NCBI GenBank assembly: GCA_029250945.1
Contig: JAQXEG010000013.1
Location: forward strand, 124,001 to 188,000
From: Yoonia sp.
GTDB taxonomy: Bacteria > Pseudomonadota > Alphaproteobacteria > Rhodobacterales > Rhodobacteraceae
Length of the DNA stretch: 64,000 nt
Direction: 5' to 3'
The notes under the pieces are model-generated. The model did not search any database and was not told the origin of the DNA. It worked only from the letters and a program-made list of their open reading frames with translations. Both the position numbers and the translations under genes were made by a program. Of this stretch, positions 17,602 to 25,262 are shown one piece after another. The first letter of the stretch is position 1. Each line of letters starts with the position of its first letter.

Positions 17602-18189
17602 ATGAAACAACCTGTCGGGATCATCCTTGCCGGTGGGCAGGCACAGCGCATGGGTGGCGGCGACAAAAGCCGCCTGATGCTTGGCGATCGAAGCATCCTG
17701 TCCCATGTGATCGCCCGCTTTGAACCGCAATGCGCCAGCCTTGTGCTGAATGCCAACGGGGATGCGGGCCGATTTGCAGACCTGAACATGCCCATGATTG
17801 CCGACAGCATCGACGGCTTTGCGGGACCGCTTAGCGGCGTTCTGGCGGGTCTAGATTGGGCAGCTGAAAATGGTGTTGAACACATCGTCACCGCTGCCGC
17901 AGACACCCCGTTTCTGCCCTGTGATCTGGTGCCGCGCCTACAAATGGCGGCCGAGGATACAGCCCATGGCCTCGCGCTTGCGACATCCCCCAGCGGGCGG
18001 CAGCCGACGTTTGGGATTTGGCCCGTGGCGTTGCGCGATGACCTGCGCACAGCGTTGCAGGACGGCCTGCGCAAGGTGGTGCAATGGACCAGCAGGCATG
18101 ACGCCGCAATGGCCCCGTTTCCTGATGACGCCAGTTTTTTCAACGTGAATACACCAGACGATCTGACAACAGCGCGGGGCATGTTATGA
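17602..18189 (+). CDS. mobA: Molybdenum cofactor guanylyltransferase
   Basis: A 195-residue enzyme that links GMP to molybdopterin to form the bis-MGD cofactor. The N-terminal nucleotide site GIILAGGQAQRMGGGDKSRL, then AAADTPFLPCDLVPRL and FNVNTPDDLTTA, are typical of MobA. It overlaps mobB by 4 bases (ATGA), and the order fdhD-mobA-mobB-moeA indicates one operon serving molybdoenzymes such as formate dehydrogenase. Confidence 0.93.
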   Translation: MKQPVGIILAGGQAQRMGGGDKSRLMLGDRSILSHVIARFEPQCASLVLNANGDAGRFADLNMPMIADSIDGFAGPLSGVLAGLDWAAENGVEHIVTAAADTPFLPCDLVPRLQMAAEDTAHGLALATSPSGRQPTFGIWPVALRDDLRTALQDGLRKVVQWTSRHDAAMAPFPDDASFFNVNTPDDLTTARGML

Positions 18190-18677
18190 AGGTTTTTGGC
18201 CTCGTTGGGTTCAAGAATACGGGCAAGACCGGTCTGATGGAACGGCTCGTCTCCGAGATCACATCGCGCGGGTTCACTGTATCCACGATCAAGCACGCCC
18301 ACCACAGTTTCGACGTCGACCACCCCGGCAAGGACAGCTATCGGCACCGCACGGCGGGCGCATCACAGGTGCTGTTGTCATCGGGGGCACGCTGGGCGCT
18401 GATGTCTGAATTACGCGGCGCAAATGAACCTGCGCTCGACACGCTACTGGCCCAGCTAAACCCTGTCGATCTTGTCCTGATCGAAGGGTATAAAACCAAC
18501 GCGCACCCTAAACTGGAAACCTATCGCGGCGTGACAAATGGCACGCTTTTGGCACCGCGTGATCCGACGATCCTTGCCGTTGCATCTGATTGTCCCGTCA
18601 CCGCGCCGCAGCAGAAATTTGATCTTGATGACACCAATGCCATCGCGGATTTCATCCTTTCGGAGGTCGGATTGTGA
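18186..18677 (+). CDS. mobB: Molybdopterin-guanine dinucleotide biosynthesis protein MobB
   Basis: A 163-residue GTP-binding protein that assists MobA. The P-loop is GFKNTGKTGLMERLV near residue 8, followed by STIKHAHHSFDVDHPGKDSY, a conserved MobB stretch, and LVLIEGYKTNAHPKLETYR. Its ATG overlaps the mobA stop and its stop overlaps the GTG of the moeA fusion gene (GTGA), so all three are translationally coupled. Confidence 0.92.
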   Translation: MKVFGLVGFKNTGKTGLMERLVSEITSRGFTVSTIKHAHHSFDVDHPGKDSYRHRTAGASQVLLSSGARWALMSELRGANEPALDTLLAQLNPVDLVLIEGYKTNAHPKLETYRGVTNGTLLAPRDPTILAVASDCPVTAPQQKFDLDDTNAIADFILSEVGL

Positions 18678-20719
18678 CTTATGACACCATCTTGATGGTC
18701 GATTGGTCCGGCGCCCCCGACCAAGGGCCGCGCCCCAAGGCTGACGCTATTTGGGCCTGTGTGGCGGGGGATGATCCGATCTATTTTCGCAGCCGCCAAG
18801 CGTTTGAGGATTGGGTCACACCATTCCTTGCGTCCGAAGTCGCGGCGGGCCGCCGTGTGCTGGCAGGCTTTGATTTCCCGTTCGGTTATCCGGCGGGATT
18901 TGCAAAGACGGTTACAGGCTCTGATGACCCATTTGCCCTATGGGCTTGGTTCGCAGATCACATCGTGGATGAGGCCAAGTCGAACAATCGCTTTGATATT
19001 GCCGGTCAACTGAACGCCATGACAGACGGCACGGGGCCGTTTTGGGGCAATGGCCTGAAACGAGATATCGCGGGCCTGCCACGCAAGGGGCTTGCCCGCG
19101 ATCCCAACCCGTTCCCTGAAAAGCGGATGGTCGAAGGTCATGCCAAAGGCAGCTTTACCTGCTGGCAAATGGCTGGCGCAGGGGCAGTTGGATCGCAGGT
19201 CATGATGGGTTTGCCAGTGCTGCACCGCTTGCGTGCGCGGTTCGGCACCAACCTATCCGTCTGGCCGTTTGAGCAAACGGATACTGCCATCACCATCGTC
19301 GAAATCTGGCCGACCCTTTATGTCGGACCCGCGCCCGATGGGATGATCAAAGATGCCCATCAGGTACAGGCCACGGCCAATCATTTTGCCGTCATGCCAA
19401 CTGATGCCCTCCACGATATGATGCATGTTTCCGCGCCCGAGGAGGGTTGGATTTTGGGTATTCCCGCCCCAGCCGCACCGCCACTGCGCAACGACTGCTT
19501 CGCGATGCCCCAAGGTGCCCATTGGACCCCCGTAGATGCGGCGCTGGCGCATCTGCAATCGCATCTTAACTCCGTCACTGGGATCACATCCAAACCGGTT
19601 GATAAGGCCGCTGGACGCATTCTGGCAGAGGATGTGTGCGCGGTACGGTCCCATCCCCCGACACCGAATTCGGCCGTGGACGGCTATGGCTTTGCGGGTG
19701 GTGCGGCAGACGGGTTGCATGTAATGCCGCTGGTGGACGGGCGAGCGGCGGCAGGTGTTCCGCACCCTGATCCAGTGCCCGCGGGATCAGCCATTCGTAT
19801 CCTGACAGGCGCTACTCTGCCCCACGGGGTCGACACGGTGATCTTGCAAGAGGACGTCGCAGCGACCGACGCCGCGATCACGTTCAACGGCCCACTGAAA
19901 CGCGGGGCCAACGCCCGCAAGGCGGGTGAGGATATGATCGCGGGCGACGTGATCTTGCCCAAGGGGCGCATCCTGACACCCGCTGATATCGGCACGCTTG
20001 TCGCGGCGGGTGTGGGACATGTCGCCGTACAAAAGAAGCTACGCGTTGGCGTGTTATCCACCGGTGATGAGCTGGCCCAAGCGGGTGGTGCTGCCCGTGC
20101 CGATCAAATCTACGACGCCAACCGCCCGATGTTGGGTGCCGTTGTGCAGGCGTGGGGGCATAAGCTGGTAGACCTTGGTTGTGCGCCTGATGATCGTGAA
20201 ATCCTGCGCGGGATGTTGGATGATGCGGCGGCACGATGCGACGTGATCCTGACATCCGGCGGCGCATCCGCAGGGGATGAGGATCACATGTCCGCCTTGC
20301 TCGATCAAACCGGCAGCTTTGCGCTGTGGCGGGTGGCGATGAAGCCTGGCCGCCCCCTTGCCATGGGGATGTGGCACGATACGCCGATCATCGGATTGCC
20401 CGGCAACCCCGTGGCCGCGATGGTTTGTACGCTGGTATTTGCGTGCCCCGCCTTGTCTATGCTGGCCGGATCAGGATGGACGGAGGCGGTGCCAACACTG
20501 CTTCCTGCCGCATTCACCAAATCGAAAAAGGCGGGCCGACGAGAATTTATCCGCGCCCGCGTTGTCGATGGGCAGCTCGAGGCATTCGCATCCGAAGGGT
20601 CGGGCCGTGTGTCCGGGCTGTCATGGGCCACGGGGTTGGTCATGCTGGACGATGCGGCGATGGATATCGCCATCGGTGACCTCGTCCCGTTCATCCCCTA
20701 TGCGGCGTTCGGTCTATGA
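18674..20719 (+). CDS. MoeA molybdopterin molybdotransferase fused to an RNase H-like N-terminal domain
   Basis: A 681-residue two-domain protein starting with GTG inside the mobB stop. Residues from about 278 on form a complete MoeA, which inserts molybdenum into molybdopterin: PTPNSAVDGYGF, GVLSTGDEL near 458, TSGGASAGDEDHM near 528, KPGRPLAMG near 556 and GLPGNPVAAMV near 574. Residues 1-277 are a separate domain with VDWSGAP, GFDFPFGYP and VEIWPTLY, which recalls DUF429-like RNase H folds; its role is unknown. MoeA proteins are normally about 400 residues, so this is a real fusion with no frame break. Confidence 0.85.
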   Translation: MTYDTILMVDWSGAPDQGPRPKADAIWACVAGDDPIYFRSRQAFEDWVTPFLASEVAAGRRVLAGFDFPFGYPAGFAKTVTGSDDPFALWAWFADHIVDEAKSNNRFDIAGQLNAMTDGTGPFWGNGLKRDIAGLPRKGLARDPNPFPEKRMVEGHAKGSFTCWQMAGAGAVGSQVMMGLPVLHRLRARFGTNLSVWPFEQTDTAITIVEIWPTLYVGPAPDGMIKDAHQVQATANHFAVMPTDALHDMMHVSAPEEGWILGIPAPAAPPLRNDCFAMPQGAHWTPVDAALAHLQSHLNSVTGITSKPVDKAAGRILAEDVCAVRSHPPTPNSAVDGYGFAGGAADGLHVMPLVDGRAAAGVPHPDPVPAGSAIRILTGATLPHGVDTVILQEDVAATDAAITFNGPLKRGANARKAGEDMIAGDVILPKGRILTPADIGTLVAAGVGHVAVQKKLRVGVLSTGDELAQAGGAARADQIYDANRPMLGAVVQAWGHKLVDLGCAPDDREILRGMLDDAAARCDVILTSGGASAGDEDHMSALLDQTGSFALWRVAMKPGRPLAMGMWHDTPIIGLPGNPVAAMVCTLVFACPALSMLAGSGWTEAVPTLLPAAFTKSKKAGRREFIRARVVDGQLEAFASEGSGRVSGLSWATGLVMLDDAAMDIAIGDLVPFIPYAAFGL

Positions 20720-21294
20720 TCATTTCCAAGGGATTTGCTCTGGATGAGCGCAGCCAAATCGCCGCCCTTTACTGGAAGGCATTCGGGGCCAAGCTAGGCC
20801 GTGTAATGGCGCCCGAAGGTAAGGCGCTGGCATTCGTTGAACGTGTGTTGGACCCGACCCATAGCATCTGTGCGCGGGATGCTGACTGGGCGCTGCGTGG
20901 TGTGGCAGGTTTCAAGACGATGGATGGTGCCTTGGTCGGCGGCACATTTCGCGATCTATCCCAGACCTATGGGATCTGGGGTGCTGTTTGGCGAGCGGGG
21001 TTGCTGCAACTGCTGGAACGCGACACGAAAAACGCGCGGTTCTTGATGGATGGCATTTTTGTCGATCCGACAGCGCGCGGGCGCGGTGTCGGGACCGCCC
21101 TACTGGACGCCATTGTGGACAAGGCCCGCGCGCGCGGCTACGCCGAGGTCCGACTGGATGTCATTGACAACAACCCGCGGGCCCGTACGCTGTATGAACG
21201 TCGCGGGTTTGTGGCAGGGGACACCCAATATCTTGGGCCGTTTAAATACCTGTTCGGGTTTTCCGCCGCCACAACAATGGTCCGTACTGTCTAA
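20716..21294 (+). CDS. GNAT family N-acetyltransferase
   Basis: A 192-residue acetyltransferase. The acetyl-CoA site is LMDGIFVDPTARGRGVGTAL (about residues 110-129), followed by the typical C-terminal NNPRARTLYERRGFVAGDTQ. It overlaps the moeA fusion stop by ATGA, so it belongs to the same transcript, although no link to molybdenum is evident. The substrate is unknown. Its stop overlaps the convergent mbfA end by 4 bases. Confidence 0.85.
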   Translation: MIISKGFALDERSQIAALYWKAFGAKLGRVMAPEGKALAFVERVLDPTHSICARDADWALRGVAGFKTMDGALVGGTFRDLSQTYGIWGAVWRAGLLQLLERDTKNARFLMDGIFVDPTARGRGVGTALLDAIVDKARARGYAEVRLDVIDNNPRARTLYERRGFVAGDTQYLGPFKYLFGFSAATTMVRTV

Positions 21295-22268
21295 CCCGAT
21301 CCAATGATCACGCCCGCCGCAAACACAAGCGCACCGCCCACGACCACCTGAAACGCGGCGCGCAGGAATGGCGTTTGCATATACCTGTTCTGGATCCATG
21401 CGATGGCCCAAAGCTCAACAAATACAACGACCAGTGCGACGGCTGTCGCCGTCCAAAAGTCCACGATCAGGTAGGGCAATGCGTGACCTAACCCGCCCAG
21501 TGTCGTCATCACACCCGCCGCGATGCCCCGTTTGATCAGGGACCCGCGGCCAGAGATTTGACCGTCATCAGACGCAGCCTCAGTGAAGCCCATGGAGATG
21601 CCCGCGCCGACGGATGCGGCCAGCCCGACAAGGAATGTGGTCCATGTGTCCTGGGTCGCGAATGCAGTTGCAAAGATCGGCGCCAGGGTCGAGACCGAAC
21701 CGTCCATGAGCCCCGCAAGGCCCGGTTGCACCCATGTCAGGATGAACTGCCGGTGGGCTGCGGATTCTTCTGATGATTTGGCGTCGTCGGACAGGTTTTC
21801 ATCGGCTAGATGGTCCGCACTTTGGGCATGGCCCGCCTCTGCTGCGGCCAAATCGCCCAGCAGCTTGCGTGTTGCGGCATCGCTGGTTTGGGCGGCGGCA
21901 GCGCGATAGAACCGTTCTGCATCACGCTCCATCTGCGCGGCCTCATCCCGGATGCGATCAAGGCCAAGGTTTTCGACCAGCCAAACAGGACGGCGGGCAT
22001 AAAAACCCGACACATGTTCCCGGCGGATCAGCGGGATCACATCCCCAAAACGCGCCACATGCAGGTCAATCAAGCGGCGGCGGTGGTGGTCTTCTTCGGA
22101 CGCCATGCCGTCAAAGATTGCGGCGGTCGCGGGGTAACCTGCCCGCAGCATTTCCGCATAACTTCGGTAGATGCGCGCGTCGTCCTCTTCTGACGAAATC
22201 GCGAGCGCAAGAATGTCTTGTTCCGACAGATCGCGAAATCAGCGGCGGTTTGCAAAGCCTGGGATCAT
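21291..22268 (-). pseudogene. mbfA: Membrane-bound ferritin MbfA with a premature stop at codon 10
   Basis: The reading from ATG 22268 is MIPGFANRR, TGA (22239-22241), then FRDLSEQDILALAISSEEDD in the same frame through 315 more codons to a normal end. The N-terminal half is a ferritin-like domain (SSEEDDARIY, ASEEDHHRRRLIDLH, AAAEAGHAQ) and the C-terminal half a VIT1/CCC1-like membrane domain (GLMDGSVSTLAPIFATAF), the layout of MbfA, which exports or stores iron. The next ATG (22151) would drop the first ferritin helix and its metal ligands. No other lesion is seen, so the break is recent, or the UGA is read through. Confidence 0.75.
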
Positions 22269-22281
22269 GGTCGCCCCCTAT

Positions 22282-22298
22282 ATTAGAATGATTCGGAA
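22282..22298. promoter_or_regulatory. Putative Irr iron-control element upstream of mbfA
   Basis: ATTAGAA-TGA-TTCGGAA resembles the Irr-binding ICE consensus TTTAGAA-N3-TTCTAAA (6 of 7 and 5 of 7 matches in the two arms). It lies 14 bases before the mbfA start. In rhizobia mbfA is repressed by Irr when iron is low, so position and sequence agree with the gene identity. Confidence 0.55.
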
Positions 22299-22313
22299 AT
22301 AGGGGGCTGGGTC

Positions 22314-22335
22314 GATGGGTCAAGACCCATCCTAC
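22314..22335. repeat. Hairpin repeat with GTAGGATGGGT (family B)
   Basis: GATGGGTC-AA-GACCCATC (22314-22331) is a perfect 8-base hairpin extended by CTAC. The complement contains GTAGGATGGGT, which recurs in a second hairpin at 57792-57813. No T-run follows, so it is not a simple terminator. Confidence 0.55.
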
Positions 22336-22365
22336 GTTGCTGCGCGTTCGTCGCAGCGGATCGGT

Positions 22366-23481
22366 TTAGAATTCGACGACGGCGCGGATGGATTTACCTT
22401 CGTGCATCAGATCAAACCCGTCGTTGATATCATCAAGCTTCAGCTTGTGCGTGATCATCGGATCAATCTCAATCTTGCCGTCCATGTACCAATCGACAAT
22501 CTTGGGCACATCCGTCCGGCCGGACGCACCGCCAAATGCTGTCCCGCGCCAGCTACGGCCTGTGACCAGTTGGAACGGACGGGTTGAGATTTCAGCGCCA
22601 GCGGGGGCCACGCCGATGATGATGCTTTCGCCCCAGCCTTTATGCGCGGCCTCAAGTGCTGTGCGCATGACGCCGACATTCCCGGTCGCGTCGAATGTAT
22701 AGTCCGCGCCGCCGCCTGTGAGTTCGACCAGATGGGCCACCAGATCGCGATCAACCTTGGACGGGTTCACAAAATCGGTCATGCCGAAATGTGTGCCCAT
22801 CTCAACCTTGCTGTCGTTCAGATCGACACCAACGATCTGATCCGCGCCCGCAAGCCGCAGCCCTTGGATCACGTTCAGGCCGATGCCGCCCAGACCGAAC
22901 ACAATCGCGCGGCTGCCAATTTCGACCTTAGCGGTGTTGATCACAGCACCGATGCCTGTGGTCACGCCGCAACCAATGTAGCAGATTTTATCAAACGGCG
23001 CGTCCTTGCGGACCTTGGCCAGTGCTATCTCTGGCACGACGGTGTGGTTGGCGAATGTAGAACAGCCCATGTAGTGGTGGATTGGCGTACCATCGAGCAT
23101 GGAAAACCGGGTTGATCCATCGGGCAACATACCCGCCCCTTGGGTCGAGCGGATCGCCTGACACAGATTGGTTTTGGGGTTGAGGCAATACTCACACTCA
23201 CGGCATTCGGGGGTATAGAGGGGGATGACGTGGTCACCGACCTCAAGGCTGGTCACACCTTCACCAACTTCGATCACGACGCCTGCGCCCTCATGGCCGA
23301 GGATCGCAGGGAAAATCCCCTCTGGGTCGTCGCCAGAGCGGGTGAATTCATCTGTATGACACAGTCCAGTTGCCTTGATTTCAACAAGCACCTCTCCGGC
23401 GCGCGGGCCTTCGAGGTTCACTTCCATAATTTCCAGTGGTTTTCCGGCGGTAACAGCCACGGCAGCACGGGTGCGCATCAT
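22366..23481 (-). CDS. frmA: S-(hydroxymethyl)glutathione dehydrogenase (class III alcohol dehydrogenase)
   Basis: A 371-residue zinc enzyme that oxidises the formaldehyde-glutathione adduct with NAD, detoxifying formaldehyde in the cytoplasm. Catalytic zinc ligands are in GLCHTDEFTRSG and GHEGAGVV; the structural zinc lobe is ECRECEYCLNPKTNLC; the NAD fold has VFGLGGIGLNVIQG. AAAGGA precedes ATG 23481 by 8 bases; the adjacent ATG 23478 is also possible, while the 436-residue reading is an artefact. No formylglutathione hydrolase adjoins it. Glutathione comes from the gshA pathway. Confidence 0.95.
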   Translation of the reverse strand: MMRTRAAVAVTAGKPLEIMEVNLEGPRAGEVLVEIKATGLCHTDEFTRSGDDPEGIFPAILGHEGAGVVIEVGEGVTSLEVGDHVIPLYTPECRECEYCLNPKTNLCQAIRSTQGAGMLPDGSTRFSMLDGTPIHHYMGCSTFANHTVVPEIALAKVRKDAPFDKICYIGCGVTTGIGAVINTAKVEIGSRAIVFGLGGIGLNVIQGLRLAGADQIVGVDLNDSKVEMGTHFGMTDFVNPSKVDRDLVAHLVELTGGGADYTFDATGNVGVMRTALEAAHKGWGESIIIGVAPAGAEISTRPFQLVTGRSWRGTAFGGASGRTDVPKIVDWYMDGKIEIDPMITHKLKLDDINDGFDLMHEGKSIRAVVEF

Positions 23482-23637
23482 TTGCTTATTCCTTTTGCAA
23501 TCTGGCGTCAGGTTCCCCGAATTCAGGCGCCGGATCAAGCATATGCACGCACTTGAGGGGACCAAACACGACAATTGCTGGATTGCCATGCCCGCACCAG
23601 TCTGTGCTAGGGGTGGGGTACGAAAAAACTGATCGTA

Positions 23638-23907
23638 TTGATGGCCCTCGCGGCCTGCACCGCCCCCGCCCTGCAAGACACGACACCTGTGGCGAAACCT
23701 TTACCGAAAGGGTTGGATGATACATGCGGCGCTGTGCGGTATCATACGTTGTTGAACCAGGACGCGACCAATCTGGAACGCATTTTGATCCTCGGCCAAG
23801 TGCGCGTGATCCGGCCCGATACCATCCTGACCCAAGACTATCGGCCCGAGCGGATGAATTTCCACGTCGGCGCATCTGGTAAAATCATCCAGATTAGCTG
23901 TGGCTAA
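23638..23907 (+). CDS. I78-family peptidase inhibitor, lipoprotein
   Basis: The C-terminal part matches the I78 protease inhibitor family: CGAVRYHTLLNQDAT, VRVIRPDTILTQDYRPERMN and ISCG at the end. Such proteins block serine peptidases in the periplasm. From the TTG at 23638 the signal is very short (MMALAAC). Reading the frame back to ACG at 23620 gives TKKLIVLMALAACTAP, a textbook lipoprotein signal with lipobox LAAC, with GGGG in front. The true start is thus probably ACG 23620, either a rare start or a mutated ATG. Mature size is about 77 residues. Confidence 0.75.
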   Translation: MMALAACTAPALQDTTPVAKPLPKGLDDTCGAVRYHTLLNQDATNLERILILGQVRVIRPDTILTQDYRPERMNFHVGASGKIIQISCG

Positions 23908-23929
23908 ACGCAGGGGATAAGCGACAGGC

Positions 23930-23974
23930 CCTGAAAGGAAACACTGGGTGGGGCTATAACGAACCCCTTTCAGG
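23930..23974. other. Inverted repeat in a 204-base gap
   Basis: CCTGAAAGG (23930-23938) and CCTTTCAGG (23966-23974) are perfect 9-base arms with a 27-base loop; a competing GGGG/CCCC pairing lies inside. No T-run follows. It could be an RNA structure, attenuator or small RNA element between the inhibitor gene and the DUF2794 gene. The remaining 140 bases of the gap show nothing else. Confidence 0.4.
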
Positions 23975-24111
23975 AACCTATACGCTATGATCTATTCTTG
24001 CCTTCGCCGTGTGGCGGCATCAGGGACGCCGCAGGGCAATGTCGCGGTTGTTTTGCAGCAAGTTTGCGGCAACGCCTTGATTTTGGTGCTATTCGGGGCA
24101 AATCTGGAGTT

Positions 24112-24453
24112 ATGACATCAAATACACCAGTGCCGCTACACCCAGCCGCCCTCGAACAGATTGCATTTCACCGCACCGAGCTGGCCCTTTTGATGGGCCT
24201 GTATGGTCGCATGGTCGCGGCGGGGGAATGGCGCGATTATGGGCTGTCGTTCCTGCGGGATGTGGCCGTTTTTTCGGTGTTCAAGCACACGGCAGAGAAC
24301 CCGATTTACAAGGTCGAAAAGCGCCCCAAGCTGCGGCTGAAGCAAGGGCAATATGCTGTCATCGGCATGGATGGTCAGGTGCTGAAGCGAGGCAATGATC
24401 TGCGCCAGGTGTTGCGTGTGCTAGATCGCAAATTGATCCGCGCAGTCGACTAA
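24112..24453 (+). CDS. DUF2794 family protein
   Basis: A 113-residue soluble protein common in alphaproteobacteria. FHRTELALLMGLYGRMVAAG, EWRDYGLSFLRDVAVFSVFK and AENPIYKVEKRPKLRLKQGQ match DUF2794 as I know it. The start at ATG 24112 (MTSNTPVPLHP) gives the usual family length; a longer frame from 23998 runs through the structured gap. Its stop overlaps the convergent NlpC/P60 gene by 4 bases. The function is unknown. Confidence 0.85.
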   Translation: MTSNTPVPLHPAALEQIAFHRTELALLMGLYGRMVAAGEWRDYGLSFLRDVAVFSVFKHTAENPIYKVEKRPKLRLKQGQYAVIGMDGQVLKRGNDLRQVLRVLDRKLIRAVD

Positions 24454-25262
24454 AGCCGCCGCTGCGCGATCACGTCACCCTCGCCATGAGCCTTGATCCG
24501 CAAAATGGCCCGCCCGATAGGTTCATAGGCGGTGGCCATATGATGCGCATTGGCGTGGATCATCGTGTCCGCGTCCACCATCATCCCCACGTGCCCCTTC
24601 CAGAACAGCAAATCGCCGCGCTGATAGTCGCCGGTAAAGGCGGCCCCCAGCCCGTCCCGTTGCATGTCGCTATCCGCCGGACAGGCGATGCCACAGGCCG
24701 TCAGCCCCGCCGCCACAAGGCCGGAACAATCGATACCGCGTGTCGCATTCCCCCCCCAAAGGTAGGGCACACCAAAATGCATTTGCGCCACAGTAGCCGG
24801 ATCGGTGAACGGCCGGTCAAGCGGGCGCAGGTGCGCCTTGGGCACAAAGCCCACGTTGGTTTCATAGAATTTGCGTCGCTCATCCAGCACCGTGACCCGC
24901 GCCCCGAATGGCAGGGCCATAATGTCGGCGGATTTGAAATCTTCGGCCACATATGCGTGGGTGGCTGAGGTGCCAACGAAATGAGACGGCGTTGCTTGCG
25001 GCAAAAGCGCATCGCTTCGCAGATATCCGACGTAACCATCGGTTCCTTGCACAAAGCACCAACCTTCGCGGTTCTCAAACACCGTCACGGACGCCCCTAA
25101 TAGCAGTTGCCGGTCACGCAGACCATCCGGCGCAGCGCATAGATCAACGACCGGTTGCCCGATGCTTTGCGCGGTGCCGTCTGTGAAATGATCGGCCTTG
25201 ACTTGCCTGCGCAAGGACGTGGCCGCGACCCGTCCGTTCGATGGCGTCAGCCGCCTGTCCAT
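24450..25262 (-). CDS. NlpC/P60 family peptidoglycan peptidase
   Basis: A 270-residue protein with two SH3-like segments (about residues 30-150) and a C-terminal NlpC/P60 domain. The catalytic cysteine lies in GIDCSGLVAAGL, the histidine in GHVGMMVDADTM and a third polar residue in MIHANAHH. The family cleaves gamma-D-glutamyl-diamino acid bonds in peptidoglycan fragments. No signal peptide is visible, so it likely acts on recycled muropeptides in the cytoplasm. The ATG shares one base with the upstream aminopeptidase stop (TGATG), coupling the two peptidases. Confidence 0.88.
   Translation of the reverse strand: MDRRLTPSNGRVAATSLRRQVKADHFTDGTAQSIGQPVVDLCAAPDGLRDRQLLLGASVTVFENREGWCFVQGTDGYVGYLRSDALLPQATPSHFVGTSATHAYVAEDFKSADIMALPFGARVTVLDERRKFYETNVGFVPKAHLRPLDRPFTDPATVAQMHFGVPYLWGGNATRGIDCSGLVAAGLTACGIACPADSDMQRDGLGAAFTGDYQRGDLLFWKGHVGMMVDADTMIHANAHHMATAYEPIGRAILRIKAHGEGDVIAQRRL

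Noticed and set aside
22239-22241. Selenocysteine at the UGA of mbfA
   Set aside because: The residue position has no redox role in this family, intact homologues have no cysteine there, and I saw no stable stem-loop right after the UGA.
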